Assembly (NCBI RefSeq): GCF_002743335.1 | Contig: NZ_PDZB01000021.1 | Location: 1-55,055, forward strand | From: Sporosarcina sp. P32b | GTDB lineage: Bacteria > Bacillota > Bacilli > Bacillales_A > Planococcaceae | Reading direction: 5' to 3' | Length of the DNA stretch: 55,055 nt | Shown: positions 46,875-55,055 of the stretch, piece by piece | Layout: each line of letters begins with the position of its first letter | Position numbering within the stretch: the first letter of the stretch is position 1 | Made by a program: the position numbers and the translations under genes | Notes under the pieces: model-generated | Databases searched by the model: none | What the model was told of the DNA's origin: nothing | The model's input: only the letters and a program-made list of their open reading frames with translations

Positions 46875-49199
46875 ATCGTACAAAATACTTTGCTGTCTCG
46901 CACGAAGCGGAAAGTAGTCGTTACCGCTATGTCAGCAGCTATGCTAATTTCATTGCCATTTTCAGCGGCAGCAAGCACGAAAGTTGTTTCTAGTTACCCC
47001 GTGTCTTCAGGTGTTACCTATTCTCACTATACATATTCAGCAAGTAGTCACATCAATCACATAGGCGTTGATCTGAGTGACCCGTTCACGAAACTGAAAA
47101 TGGGTCTTCCCGCACCTATATCAAAAACGGCGCCTACATTGACTTTGGCAAACCGAGATTCTAAAGAAGGCCATCGCGTTGTAGGTGCAGTAAACACTTC
47201 GTTCTTCGATATGAAGACAGGTATGCCGATGTATCTGTTATCCGAAGGCAATGAAATCGTGAATGGCGGCGTCATCTCGAGTGCAAGCTCATATTATGTC
47301 AGCCATCCGATTGCGTTTGGTGTAACGAGTAACGGTCTTTCAGAAATTGATTATTTTAATCTAGGAATTGAAGTTGGAGTCAATGGCAACACCTTTCAAA
47401 TGACGGGTCTGAACCGTGAGCGTCAGGCAGATGAAACGATCGTCTTTACCCCGCAACATGTGAAAAACACGACCGGTTCCAATGAATACGGTATTGAATT
47501 AGTTGTTGAAACGAGTGCGCCGATCACATCAACACATTACGGACAGCAACTTCAAGGTAAAGTGGTTAACATACGTGGTTATGGAGATAAAAAAGCAGTA
47601 ACTATACCGAAAAATGGTTTTGTCGTATCCATTCATGGGAAAAAAGGATTGGATCGCTTTAAGTCCGTTGCTGTTGGAGATCCGCTAGCATTGAATCTAT
47701 CGATTGATGATAAATGGAAAGACTCTGAATTCATGATGGCGAGTGGTCCGATGCTTGTTAAAGACGGACAACGTCATATCACTATGGATACGAATAACTG
47801 GCGTGCGACAGCCAAGACGGCAAGAACGGCTATTGCGATTAGTAAAGATAAAAAACAAGTGCAGATGGTGACGGTTGATTCAAGAGCTGGATATAGTAAC
47901 GGCATGACATTGACTCAATTTGCAGATTACCTTGTATCTCAAGGATATGACCGCGCGTTGAACTTTGACGGTGGCGGTTCCACTACGATGGGAATTCGTA
48001 ACTACGGTAGTAACCAAGTCGTGTTGGCTAATCGTACATCCAATTCTACACAACGTAACATCTCAGCTATTCTTGAAGCAGTAAGTACTGCACCAACAGG
48101 ACAACCAGCATACGTAAGTGCTTCCCGGTCACAAATGGGGGAGATGTTAGTCGGTGCAACTGCTGACTTGAAAATCAATCATGTATTGGATGCGCATTAT
48201 AATCCCATTGTGCCGAACGCATCCCAAGTGAAGACGACATCTGCAAAAGGAACGGTTGAAGGAACAGGTCTGACATATAAAGCAGTTCAGGCAGGAGAAG
48301 ATCGTATCAGCGTCAACTATGGATTGGCTGAACAATCTTTCCCCGTCACGGTCATTGACCAGCCTGCGAGACTTGATGTGAAATCTACTGCAACTAGCGT
48401 CAAGCCAGGGGAGAAAATCACATTTACTGCGACACCGGCAGATGCTTCTGGAAAACCGATCATCTATCAACCGCACCAATTAGTATGGAGCGTTACCAAT
48501 GATCTGGGTTCCATCACTTCTTCTGGAACATTTACGGCAACGAAAGCAGGAAAAGGCCAAGTGCAGGCGACTCTAGGTAAGAAAGTGATCTCTGTACCAG
48601 TTGAAGTGAAGTCCACTGAAGCTCCGCCTAAACCAGTGGAGCCTGTGCCACCTATTATAGATAATCCAAGTAATGAATTATTTAAAGATGTACCGATGTC
48701 TTATGCTTACGCGACAGAAATCTATTTCCTACGGGATCGCGGTATCATCAATGGAGACACGGACGGAACATTCAATCCTGGTAATACGTTATCAAGAGAG
48801 CACGCGGCATTAATTTTAAGTCGAGCGTTCAATTTACCACTAGCAGAGGAAGCGAGAAGAGAGTTTAGTGATGTTCCAAAGACACATCGCTATTACAATG
48901 AAATCAGTGCCATCGCCAATGCTAATATCGTCGGCGGCCATTCTGACGGGACATTTGATCCAACAGGACAATTGACTCGTTCGCAGATGGCGATGATTTT
49001 AGTCAAAGCCTATAGTTTAGAAGGAGAGTCTACGAAGAAATTCATAGACGTCTCACCGCAACATGGCGCGTACAAGCAGATTCATATTTTGGCGAACCAC
49101 GGAATTACTACTGGGAATGAAAAAGGCGAATTCATGCCAGGTAAACCGGTCAATCGTGCCCAATTCAGTGCATTCCTATATAGAAGTATAGCGAAGTAA
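46875..49199 (+). CDS. Phosphodiester glycosidase (NAGPA) with Ig-like and SLH domains, possible ATC start
   Basis: About 774 residues from 46875 or 769 from TTG 46890. A signal peptide ends near PFSAAAS. The NAGPA/phosphodiester glycosidase domain spans about 60-400, with TARTAIAISKDKKQVQMV, VDSRAGYSNGMTLTQFADYL and the active-site-like NFDGGGSTTM. Bacterial Ig-like segments follow (about 410-580), then three SLH modules (585-769: LFKDVPMSYAYATEIYFLRD, EFSDVPKTHRYYNEISAI, KFIDVSPQHGAYKQIHIL). It may uncap or trim phosphodiester-linked sugars on wall polymers. The AAAGGTGGAG site is nine bases before an in-frame ATC at 46875 but 24 from the TTG; no other start is in frame. Confidence 0.82.
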   Translation: MVQNTLLSRTKRKVVVTAMSAAMLISLPFSAAASTKVVSSYPVSSGVTYSHYTYSASSHINHIGVDLSDPFTKLKMGLPAPISKTAPTLTLANRDSKEGHRVVGAVNTSFFDMKTGMPMYLLSEGNEIVNGGVISSASSYYVSHPIAFGVTSNGLSEIDYFNLGIEVGVNGNTFQMTGLNRERQADETIVFTPQHVKNTTGSNEYGIELVVETSAPITSTHYGQQLQGKVVNIRGYGDKKAVTIPKNGFVVSIHGKKGLDRFKSVAVGDPLALNLSIDDKWKDSEFMMASGPMLVKDGQRHITMDTNNWRATAKTARTAIAISKDKKQVQMVTVDSRAGYSNGMTLTQFADYLVSQGYDRALNFDGGGSTTMGIRNYGSNQVVLANRTSNSTQRNISAILEAVSTAPTGQPAYVSASRSQMGEMLVGATADLKINHVLDAHYNPIVPNASQVKTTSAKGTVEGTGLTYKAVQAGEDRISVNYGLAEQSFPVTVIDQPARLDVKSTATSVKPGEKITFTATPADASGKPIIYQPHQLVWSVTNDLGSITSSGTFTATKAGKGQVQATLGKKVISVPVEVKSTEAPPKPVEPVPPIIDNPSNELFKDVPMSYAYATEIYFLRDRGIINGDTDGTFNPGNTLSREHAALILSRAFNLPLAEEARREFSDVPKTHRYYNEISAIANANIVGGHSDGTFDPTGQLTRSQMAMILVKAYSLEGESTKKFIDVSPQHGAYKQIHILANHGITTGNEKGEFMPGKPVNRAQFSAFLYRSIAK

Positions 49200-49204
49200 T
49201 TATA

Positions 49205-49250
49205 GAAGCCTTCCATTCCTTGGCATGTCCTTGGTTTGGAAGGCTTCTCT
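49205..49250 (+). terminator. Terminator after the NAGPA-SLH gene
   Basis: GAAGCCTTCCA pairs with TTGGAAGGCTTC around a 20-base loop. Confidence 0.75.
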
Positions 49251-49321
49251 GTCTTTTGAATACACTATAAAAGGTCACTCTGCTATACTTATATCAAATG
49301 AACTGTAGAGGATGGTATAAA

Positions 49322-50470
49322 TTGAAAATAGGAATAGTAGGGAACTATGGAAATGACAATAACGGCGATGAAGCCATTTTATTGAGTCTCATTTCACAAG
49401 TTACATCGACCTTCAATGTCCCAAGCGACGTCATTACGGTATTCAGCAATAACCCGAAGCAAACTGCGAAACGCTATCAAGTGATGAGTGCACCTTTATA
49501 TTATAAAAAGGGTAACGCGGTGAAAACGTTCGGTGCCACGTATCTTCAAAACAAAAAGATCGTTAAAACATTCGACTTGCTCATTATAGGCGGTGGCGGA
49601 ATTTTAATGGATCTTTATAAACGCGAAGCACCATTATATGGATCGTACGCTATGATGGCTAAGAATTCTGGCGTTCCGTATGTCATTTACGGCTGTGGAG
49701 CAGGTCCTCTTAATAGCGAGCTAGGTAAATGGTTCATCCGTTACATGGGCAAACATGCTGAGAGTATTTCAGTGAGAGATCCTGAATCAGCTGATTTATT
49801 GAAGGCAGTAGGCGTACAAAAACCTGTAGAAGTGATAGGGGATCCAGCGTTTTCATTAAAACGTGAGCGCAAAGCGACAGCTGATCGTCCACTGAAAATC
49901 GGTATTACAGCTGTACCTTATTATCATGCGGGGTACTGGCCGGAGAGTAAGGAAGATATCTATCAACAGTATATAGAAGGAATGGCGAGAAATTTAGATG
50001 AACTGGCCGCTAAACAGCCTGTTGAAATCACATTCTTCGCGACCAAGTTCCCTCAAGACGCCGATGTTACGAAAGATATTCAATCCTTAATGAAGGAAGC
50101 GGAAAAGACTACGGTTATCGATCGTAATCTATTACCCGTTGACTTACTGCAAATTTCCGCTGAACAAGATATCGTAATCGGCACAAGACTACACTCGTTA
50201 ATCTTAGCTACATGTACGGCAACACCTGTCATAGCTGTTTGTTACCATCACAAAGTGACAGACTTCATGAAACTTGCTGACCTATCAGAAGTGGCGATTC
50301 CAATCGGTGAAATGCATAAAGCAGACGACCACTTCTCTAAAGCCTTTGATTCACTGGCGGTAGATTGGAAAGAGACGTGTGCTAAAACTGAAAAACTTTC
50401 CGCTTCATTATATGAAGAAGCAATGAAAGGGACAAAACAATTTACGGACGCAATTAAAAAGAACAAATAA
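49322..50470 (+). CDS. csaB: Polysaccharide pyruvyl transferase CsaB
   Basis: A 382-residue member of the pyruvyl transferase family. Features: the N-terminal glycine-rich loop IGIVGNYGNDNNGDEAILLS, LLIIGGGGILMDLYKREAP, YVIYGCGAGPLNSELGK, SVRDPESADLL with VIGDPAFSL, and the C-terminal VIGTRLHSLILATCTATPVIAV. CsaB adds ketal pyruvate to secondary cell-wall polysaccharide, the modification that SLH domains bind, which fits the five SLH genes in this window. The TTG at 49322 follows GAGGATGG. It appears monocistronic. Confidence 0.88.
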   Translation: MKIGIVGNYGNDNNGDEAILLSLISQVTSTFNVPSDVITVFSNNPKQTAKRYQVMSAPLYYKKGNAVKTFGATYLQNKKIVKTFDLLIIGGGGILMDLYKREAPLYGSYAMMAKNSGVPYVIYGCGAGPLNSELGKWFIRYMGKHAESISVRDPESADLLKAVGVQKPVEVIGDPAFSLKRERKATADRPLKIGITAVPYYHAGYWPESKEDIYQQYIEGMARNLDELAAKQPVEITFFATKFPQDADVTKDIQSLMKEAEKTTVIDRNLLPVDLLQISAEQDIVIGTRLHSLILATCTATPVIAVCYHHKVTDFMKLADLSEVAIPIGEMHKADDHFSKAFDSLAVDWKETCAKTEKLSASLYEEAMKGTKQFTDAIKKNK

Positions 50471-50547
50471 AAAAGCATATGAAATGAATCATATGCCCCG
50501 GCTGAAGGTCCATCCTAAATAAATAGGAATGGTCTTCAGTCTTTTTT
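50471..50547. terminator. Double hairpin terminator between csaB and the LytTR gene
   Basis: A GCATATGA/TCATATGC hairpin, then GCTGAAG.CCAT/ATGG.CTTCAG with a T run on the plus strand; it lies between convergent genes. Confidence 0.8.
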
Positions 50548-50550
50548 ATA

Positions 50551-51225
50551 TTAAAATCCTAAAAGCGCTCGCACTTCATTTAAATATGTCTGACTTACTG
50601 GTAGCTCCGTACCGTCAATCAGTTTAATCACAAGATTCGAAGAGAAATCCCGCGAAATCTTTTCAATACAATTCATATTAATAATATACGAACGATGAAT
50701 TCGTAAGAAATTCCTCGGCAAACGAAGGTGTAAATCTTTCAGCGTGAAACTAATATTATAATTATCGCCCGCTGTGTAAAACCACGTCTTCTTATGTAAA
50801 CTTTCTACATAACTAACCTGATCCAATGGAATAGGGAACCACTCGTCCTCTTTCTTCCCTGTTAGAAATTGTAACTGATCTTTCTTGAGTACGTGGAAGT
50901 TAGGGGGAAGGATAATGATTAACGCACCATTTTCACCTTGTACATCAATAGGATAGCCAATACCGAAGTACGATGTACCATAAAGAGAATTATCCATGAC
51001 GACTTCCACTTTCCGCTGATCTTTGATCGTAACTTCAGCAATACTGCCCGTCTGGATATGCTGACCTTCCCGCAAATGAATATCATGCATGCCTGGAACG
51101 TAATAAATATAGTGATCAGAAACGGCAATAGCTATAGAAGCGTCTTTTGGAACCCAGTCTTCCAATACAGAAGCGTATTGATTCAGAATTTTCTTCGGGA
51201 TATCGATATTTTCCATAATCTTCAT
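50551..51225 (-). CDS. LytTR-family transcriptional regulator with N-terminal sensory domain
   Basis: A 224-residue cytosolic regulator without a receiver domain. The C-terminal ~105 residues are a LytTR DNA-binding domain (DQVSYVESLHKKTWFYT, LHLRLPRNFLRIHRSYIINM, GTELPVSQTYLNEVRALLG). The N-terminal ~115 residues are an alpha/beta domain (IAIAVSDHYIYYVPGMHDIH, GTSYFGIGYPIDVQGENGAL) that looks like a PAS/GAF-type ligand sensor; the ligand is unknown. The ATG at 51225 follows AAAGGGG. It is divergent from aceA, which suggests it senses a two-carbon or related metabolite and controls the glyoxylate shunt; this is inference from position. Confidence 0.78.
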   Translation of the reverse strand: MKIMENIDIPKKILNQYASVLEDWVPKDASIAIAVSDHYIYYVPGMHDIHLREGQHIQTGSIAEVTIKDQRKVEVVMDNSLYGTSYFGIGYPIDVQGENGALIIILPPNFHVLKKDQLQFLTGKKEDEWFPIPLDQVSYVESLHKKTWFYTAGDNYNISFTLKDLHLRLPRNFLRIHRSYIINMNCIEKISRDFSSNLVIKLIDGTELPVSQTYLNEVRALLGF

Positions 51226-51321
51226 AAAATCCCCTTTTTATATAGTTATATTCCAATGTATGCCCTTTCATCCATTCTACCATTCTTTCATCCGCTAAAA
51301 AAGCCTTTTTGTCGAAATGGA

Positions 51322-51396
51322 CTGACAATTCTGATTGACTGTTATATAGTAATAACTAACGAAGGAAGCTGTTATGAAACAGACTGTAACAGTTAC
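51322..51396 (+). promoter_or_regulatory. aceA promoter and downstream palindromes
   Basis: CTGACA (51322-51327) and TATAGT (51345-51350) are 17 bases apart. Two dyads follow the expected start of transcription: CTGTTATGAAACAG (51369-51382) and GTAACAGTTAC (51386-51396). Their place between promoter and ribosome site suits a repressor or roadblock operator. The binding protein is not known; the divergent LytTR regulator is one candidate. Confidence 0.55.
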
Positions 51397-51428
51397 CAGT
51401 CGAAAAACCTGGAAGGTGTGAAGTTATA

Positions 51429-52709
51429 ATGTCAACTAGACAAGAACAAATTGCACAATTAGAGAAAAGCTGGGCCGAGGATAGCCGTTGGAAAGGAATC
51501 AAACGTAACTACTCTGCTGAGGATGTAGTTAAACTAAGAGGTTCACTTCTAATTCAAAATACACTAGCTGAAAAGGGGGCTGCTCGCCTTTGGGAATCTC
51601 TTCATGAAGAAGATTTCATTAATGCACTAGGTGCACTAACGGGTAACCAAGCAGTTCAACAAGTTAAAGCTGGTCTACAAGCTATCTATCTAAGCGGATG
51701 GCAAGTTGCTGCTGATGCAAACCTTGCAGGACAAATGTATCCTGACCAAAGTTTATATCCAGCAAACTCTGTACCTGCAGTTGTTAAGCGCATCAACCAA
51801 GCACTTCAACGTGCTGACCAGATCGACCATGCAGAAGGCCGCGAAGACGGATTTAACTGGTTCGCTCCAATCGTTGCTGACATGGAAGCTGGTTTCGGTG
51901 GTCCATTGAACGTGTTCGAACTAATGAAGGGCATGATCGAAGCTGGAGCTGCTGGTGTTCACTTGGAAGACCAATTAGCATCAGAAAAGAAATGTGGACA
52001 CTTGGGTGGTAAAGTACTTCTTCCAACTCAAAACGCAGTTCGTAACCTGACAGCTGCACGTCTAGCTGCTGACGTACTAGGTGTTGATACAGTAATCATC
52101 GCTCGTACGGACGCTGACGCTGCTGACATGGTAACTAGCGACATCGATCCAATCGACGCTCCATTCATCACTGGAGAGCGCACGAATGAAGGATTCTTCA
52201 AAACTACTCCAGGTATCAAGCAAGCAATCGCACGCGGACTTGCTTATGCTGAATACGCTGACCTAGTATGGTGTGAAACTTCTCACCCATCACTTGAAGA
52301 AGCGCAAGAATTCGCTGATGCAATTCACGCGAAATTCCCTGAAAAAATGCTTGCATATAACTGTTCACCATCATTCAACTGGAAAGCGAATCTTGATCAA
52401 GAAACAATCGCGAAGTACCAGGTTGAACTTGGTAAGATGGGCTACAAGTTCCAGTTCGTAACACTTGCTGGTTTCCACTCATTAAACCACAGCATGTTCG
52501 AATTGGCACACGGTTACAAAACTCGCGGAATGGCTGCTTACTCAGAGCTTCAGCAAGCTGAGTTTGAAAATGAATCAAAAGGATATACTGCTACTCGTCA
52601 CCAACGTGAAGTTGGAACAGGTTACTTTGACGAAGTTACACAAGTTATCTCTGAAGGACAATCTTCAACAACTGCTATGTCTGGTTCAACTGAAACAGCA
52701 CAGTTCTAA
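51429..52709 (+). CDS. aceA: Isocitrate lyase
   Basis: A 426-residue enzyme splitting isocitrate to glyoxylate and succinate, the first step of the glyoxylate shunt. Signatures: the catalytic loop [13 protein letters not shown] with the active-site Cys, [19 protein letters not shown] with metal-binding acids, IARTDADAA, and [12 protein letters not shown]. The ATG at 51429 follows GGAAGGTGTGAAG. Codon use looks biased as in highly expressed genes. Malate synthase, the usual partner, is not in the window. The downstream gene is a glyoxylate-type aminotransferase. Confidence 0.95.
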   Translation: MSTRQEQIAQLEKSWAEDSRWKGIKRNYSAEDVVKLRGSLLIQNTLAEKGAARLWESLHEEDFINALGALTGNQAVQQVKAGLQAIYLSGWQVAADANLAGQMYPDQSLYPANSVPAVVKRINQALQRADQIDHAEGREDGFNWFAPIVADMEAGFGGPLNVFELMKGMIEAGAAGVHLEDQLASEKKCGHLGGKVLLPTQNAVRNLTAARLAADVLGVDTVIIARTDADAADMVTSDIDPIDAPFITGERTNEGFFKTTPGIKQAIARGLAYAEYADLVWCETSHPSLEEAQEFADAIHAKFPEKMLAYNCSPSFNWKANLDQETIAKYQVELGKMGYKFQFVTLAGFHSLNHSMFELAHGYKTRGMAAYSELQQAEFENESKGYTATRHQREVGTGYFDEVTQVISEGQSSTTAMSGSTETAQF

Positions 52710-52825
52710 TAGCAACACTGCATTACCGAGTGTGACTTTTGGGAGAAAGTCTCGTTCGCTTCAACAAAAGGGGTATTCATATGATAACGAAGTCACAACA
52801 TCTTTAACTAGATGAAGTGAATTAT

Positions 52826-52864
52826 GGAGAGAATTGGATAAATACATCCAATTCTCTCCTTTTC
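52826..52864 (+). terminator. Terminator after aceA
   Basis: GGAGAGAATTGGAT pairs with ATCCAATTCTCTCC, followed by TTTTC. Confidence 0.9.
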
Positions 52865-52933
52865 TTTTATTTGAAATAGTTAGATAGTTTGTATAGTATA
52901 TGAGATATGTACTTCATTATGAGGAGGATTTAA

Positions 52934-54106
52934 ATGATGAGAAATAAAGAAATGTTGTTAATCCCTGGACCCACGCCAGTAGTGGATTCTATCTATGATG
53001 CAATGGCGAGTGAGACATGGTCACATACGGATCCACGTTTTGTGAAAATCTATAAACATACTATTGATCAGACAAGAGAGATCTTTAATACAGACGGTGA
53101 GGTATTTGTGGTTGCTGGTTCAGGAACGATCGGAATGGAAATGGCAATTGTCAATACGATTGCAGAAGGAGAAAAACTTCTCGTCGTCAGCCAAGGCTAC
53201 TTTGGAGACCGCTTTATTAAATTAGGACAAGCATTCGGTATTCAAGTAGATGTATTGCAATCCGAATGGGGGCAGCAAGTGTCGCCTGAAGAAATTGATG
53301 AGAAATTGTCTGAAGGTAATTATAAAGCAGTTACTGTGACACATGCAGATACTTCAACAGGTGTACGAATTGATTTGGAAGCAGTTGTGCCCGTAATTAA
53401 GAAGCACGGTGCTCTTGTCATCGTTGACGGTGTTTGTGCAACAACTGCAATGGATGAGGATATGAGTAAAGAATACGGCGGAGCAGGCAACACAGTCGAC
53501 ATCGTCTTGACTGGCTCACAAAAAGCGATTGGTGTTCCACCAGGTATTGCGCTTGTAGCGTTCAATCAGAAAGCTTTGGATGCACGTGCCGCTATGGAAC
53601 GTGTGCAAGCTTACTATTGTGATATTTATAATTGGATTCCGGTCATGCATGATCCTTCAAAATACTTCGCAACGCCGGCAGTAAACTTAGTGTATGCGCT
53701 AGAAGAAGGGCTACGTATCGTATTGGAAGAAGGATTAGACGCACGTATTCGACGCCATCAAGCATTCGGTCGCGCTGTCCGTCAGAGTTTAGCAGTCTAT
53801 GGTATGAAGGCAATTGCTTCAGAAGAAGTGGCGGCACCGACGTTGAGCTGCATTTTGTATCCTGAAGGGATTGATGACGGGAAGTTCCGTGCGGCTATGG
53901 CGGACAAGGGGACTGTTCTATCCGGCTCGCTCGCTCATTTAGCGGGAAAGGCGTTCCGTATCGGGCATATGGGGAATACAACAGCCGATATGTTGGAGAA
54001 GGCGGTTATGCAGATTGGTGAAACGTTGAATGAAATGGGTCATGAGGTAGATATTTCTAAGGCGCAAAATATTTTTGCGAAAGAGGTTAATCAGCTGACT
54101 GTATAG
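52934..54106 (+). CDS. Class V aminotransferase, alanine/serine-glyoxylate type
   Basis: A 390-residue PLP enzyme. The N-terminal LIPGPTPVVDSIYDAM and SHTDPRFVKIY are typical of alanine-glyoxylate/serine-pyruvate aminotransferases. The PLP pocket shows AGSGTIGMEMA, THADTSTG, VDGVCATTAMDED and the Schiff-base Lys in LTGSQKAIGVPPGIALVA. Position after isocitrate lyase suggests it transaminates glyoxylate to glycine, though purine-catabolic PucG-like or other donors are possible. The ATG at 52934 follows GAGGAGG. A terminator separates it from aceA, so it is a separate unit. Confidence 0.85.
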   Translation: MMRNKEMLLIPGPTPVVDSIYDAMASETWSHTDPRFVKIYKHTIDQTREIFNTDGEVFVVAGSGTIGMEMAIVNTIAEGEKLLVVSQGYFGDRFIKLGQAFGIQVDVLQSEWGQQVSPEEIDEKLSEGNYKAVTVTHADTSTGVRIDLEAVVPVIKKHGALVIVDGVCATTAMDEDMSKEYGGAGNTVDIVLTGSQKAIGVPPGIALVAFNQKALDARAAMERVQAYYCDIYNWIPVMHDPSKYFATPAVNLVYALEEGLRIVLEEGLDARIRRHQAFGRAVRQSLAVYGMKAIASEEVAAPTLSCILYPEGIDDGKFRAAMADKGTVLSGSLAHLAGKAFRIGHMGNTTADMLEKAVMQIGETLNEMGHEVDISKAQNIFAKEVNQLTV

Positions 54107-54112
54107 TGTGTG

Positions 54113-54152
54113 GATCCGTTATGAGGAGTTTACTTCTTGTAACGGATTTTTG
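54113..54152 (+). terminator. Terminator after the aminotransferase gene
   Basis: GATCCGTTA and TAACGGATTTTT arms; the last T residues lead into the repeat array about 40 bases further on. Confidence 0.8.
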
Positions 54153-54189
54153 TTTGTTTTATTATTTTGTCTTCGTGAGTAAGCGGGGG

Positions 54190-55055
54190 AGTTCATGGTT
54201 TAGCTGGCAATGTAAGTGGCAAGTTCATTGTCGCCACTTCGGTGCTGGTGGATGGCTTTCGCGAGGAGCCATAGACAGGAAGTTCGCCTGTCTTTGTCTC
54301 CTCGCTATGCCTACCACAGCAGGCGCCTTCGTTGGAGTGTGGGTAGGGCAGTTCGGGTAGGTATTTTTACACGTTGAAGTGCTGTCGGATTACGTTTCTG
54401 TTTAAAGTACGTAATAAGCGGCACTGAGTTGTGGTTCTTGCACGTGCTTATTCTCTTCCTGTTTAATCAGTAGTTTGTGGTTTAGCTTTCTATGTAAGTG
54501 GCGAGTCCATTGCCCTCACTTCGGCGCTGGTGGATGGCTTTCGCGAGGAGCCATAGACAGGATAGTGCGCCTGTCTTTGTCTCCTCACTACGCCTACCAC
54601 AGCAGGCGCCTTCGTTGGATTGGGTGTACGGCAGTTCGGGTAGGTATTTTTAATCGTGAAAGTGCTGTTGGATTACGTTTCTGTTAATTGTGCGTAATAA
54701 GCAGTGTTGGATTGTGGTTCTAGCACGTGCGTTTTCTTTTCCTATTTAATCAGGAGGTTGTGGTTTAGCTGCCTATGTAAGTGGAGAACTCATTGTCCCC
54801 ACTTCGGCGCTGGTGGATGGCTTTCGCGAGGAGCCAAAGACAGGATAGTGCGCCTGTCTTTGTCTCCTCGCTACGCCTACCACAGCAGGCGCCTTCGTTG
54901 GAGTGTGGGTAGGGCAGTTCAGGTAGTTGTTTTTCCTCGTTGAAGTGCTATCAGATTACGTTTCTGTTTAGAGTTCGTAATAAGCGGCATTAAGTTGTGG
55001 TTCTTGCACGTGCATTTTCTTTTTCCTATTTAATCAGGAGGTTGTGGTTTAGCTG
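54190..55055 (+). repeat. Tandem array of a structured ~283-bp repeat (three units, runs off the window)
   Basis: The landmark GGTTTAGCT recurs at 54197, 54479, 54762 and 55046, giving periods of 282, 283 and 284. Each unit carries the same hairpins: AAGTGG/CCACTT (lost in part in unit 2); ATGGCT/AGCCAT; a 19-bp stem GCGAGGAG..AGACAGG/CCTGTCT..CTCCTCGC; and ATTACG/CGTAAT enclosed by GTGC/GCAC. The loops vary more than the stems. Open frames here (for example 54106-54360 and 54704-54943) arise because the unit lacks stops in one frame; they have no ribosome sites and differ in length from unit to unit. A single inverted copy is at 1-330. Confidence 0.88.

Noticed and set aside
52740..52815. 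Eight-codon ORF after aceA with an AAAAGGGG site (MITKSQHL)
   Set aside because: Too short to judge, and it lies between the aceA stop and its terminator with no known leader role.
54106..54943. Open frames of 70-84 codons inside the right repeat array, with shared residues such as FGAGGWLSRGA
   Set aside because: They lie in the tandem repeat, have no ribosome sites, and their ends differ between units; the similarity is that of the DNA repeat, not of a protein family.

Overview
The window is about 55 kb of low-GC Gram-positive chromosome. Gene content points to a spore-forming member of the Bacillales, most likely Planococcaceae/Caryophanaceae such as Sporosarcina (inference from protein style, five SLH-domain proteins, CsaB, an Sda checkpoint protein and frequent TTG starts). 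No rRNA, tRNA, transposase, integrase, phage gene or CRISPR array was seen. Almost all of it looks like core chromosome, but the intergenic space holds several unusual repeat and regulatory structures.

Layout. (1) 1-330: a ~283-bp structured repeat on the minus strand. (2) 354-11 kb: a LysR regulator divergent from a YeiH-type sulfate exporter, a MarR/MMPL efflux pair, an FAD oxidoreductase, and the citrate module citM-citT-citS. (3) 11-17 kb: lipid kinase, DUF488 protein, stress protein YdaT, a small GatC/AtzG-like protein overlapping an amidase, a decayed SLH fragment, and mgtE behind an unexplained leader with its own terminator. (4) 17-27 kb: cell-envelope and signalling genes (LysM-3D protein, GGDEF protein, VanZ, two SLH proteins, NlpC/P60 hydrolase, YerD, YflT-type stress protein, lipoprotein); three WalR-type boxes lie in this block. 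(5) 27-29 kb: TetR plus a paired SMR exporter, then sda on the minus strand with DnaA-box-like sequences upstream. (6) 29.4-39.8 kb: the branched-chain amino acid operon ilvD-[T box]-ilvB-ilvH-ilvC-leuA-leuB-leuC-leuD; the T box reads an Ile codon and sits after ilvD. (7) 40-50.5 kb: surface block with three large SLH proteins (one a glucosaminidase, one a NAGPA-type glycosidase), an O-antigen-ligase-like polymerase and CsaB, which pyruvylates the polymer that SLH domains bind. (8) 50.5-54.1 kb: a LytTR regulator divergent from isocitrate lyase aceA, followed by a class V aminotransferase of the alanine-glyoxylate type. (9) 54.19-55.06 kb: three tandem copies of the same ~283-bp repeat, now on the plus strand, running off the window.

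The most unusual observations are two intergenic arrays with an exact 21-bp period and a shared GAGCG core (42440-42586 and 46537-46697), the structured ~283-bp repeat bounding the window in inverted orientation, two genes whose best-placed start codon is ATC, and the orphan terminator and mini-ORF upstream of mgtE. All functional statements rest on reading the sequence and recalled family knowledge; no database search was run.
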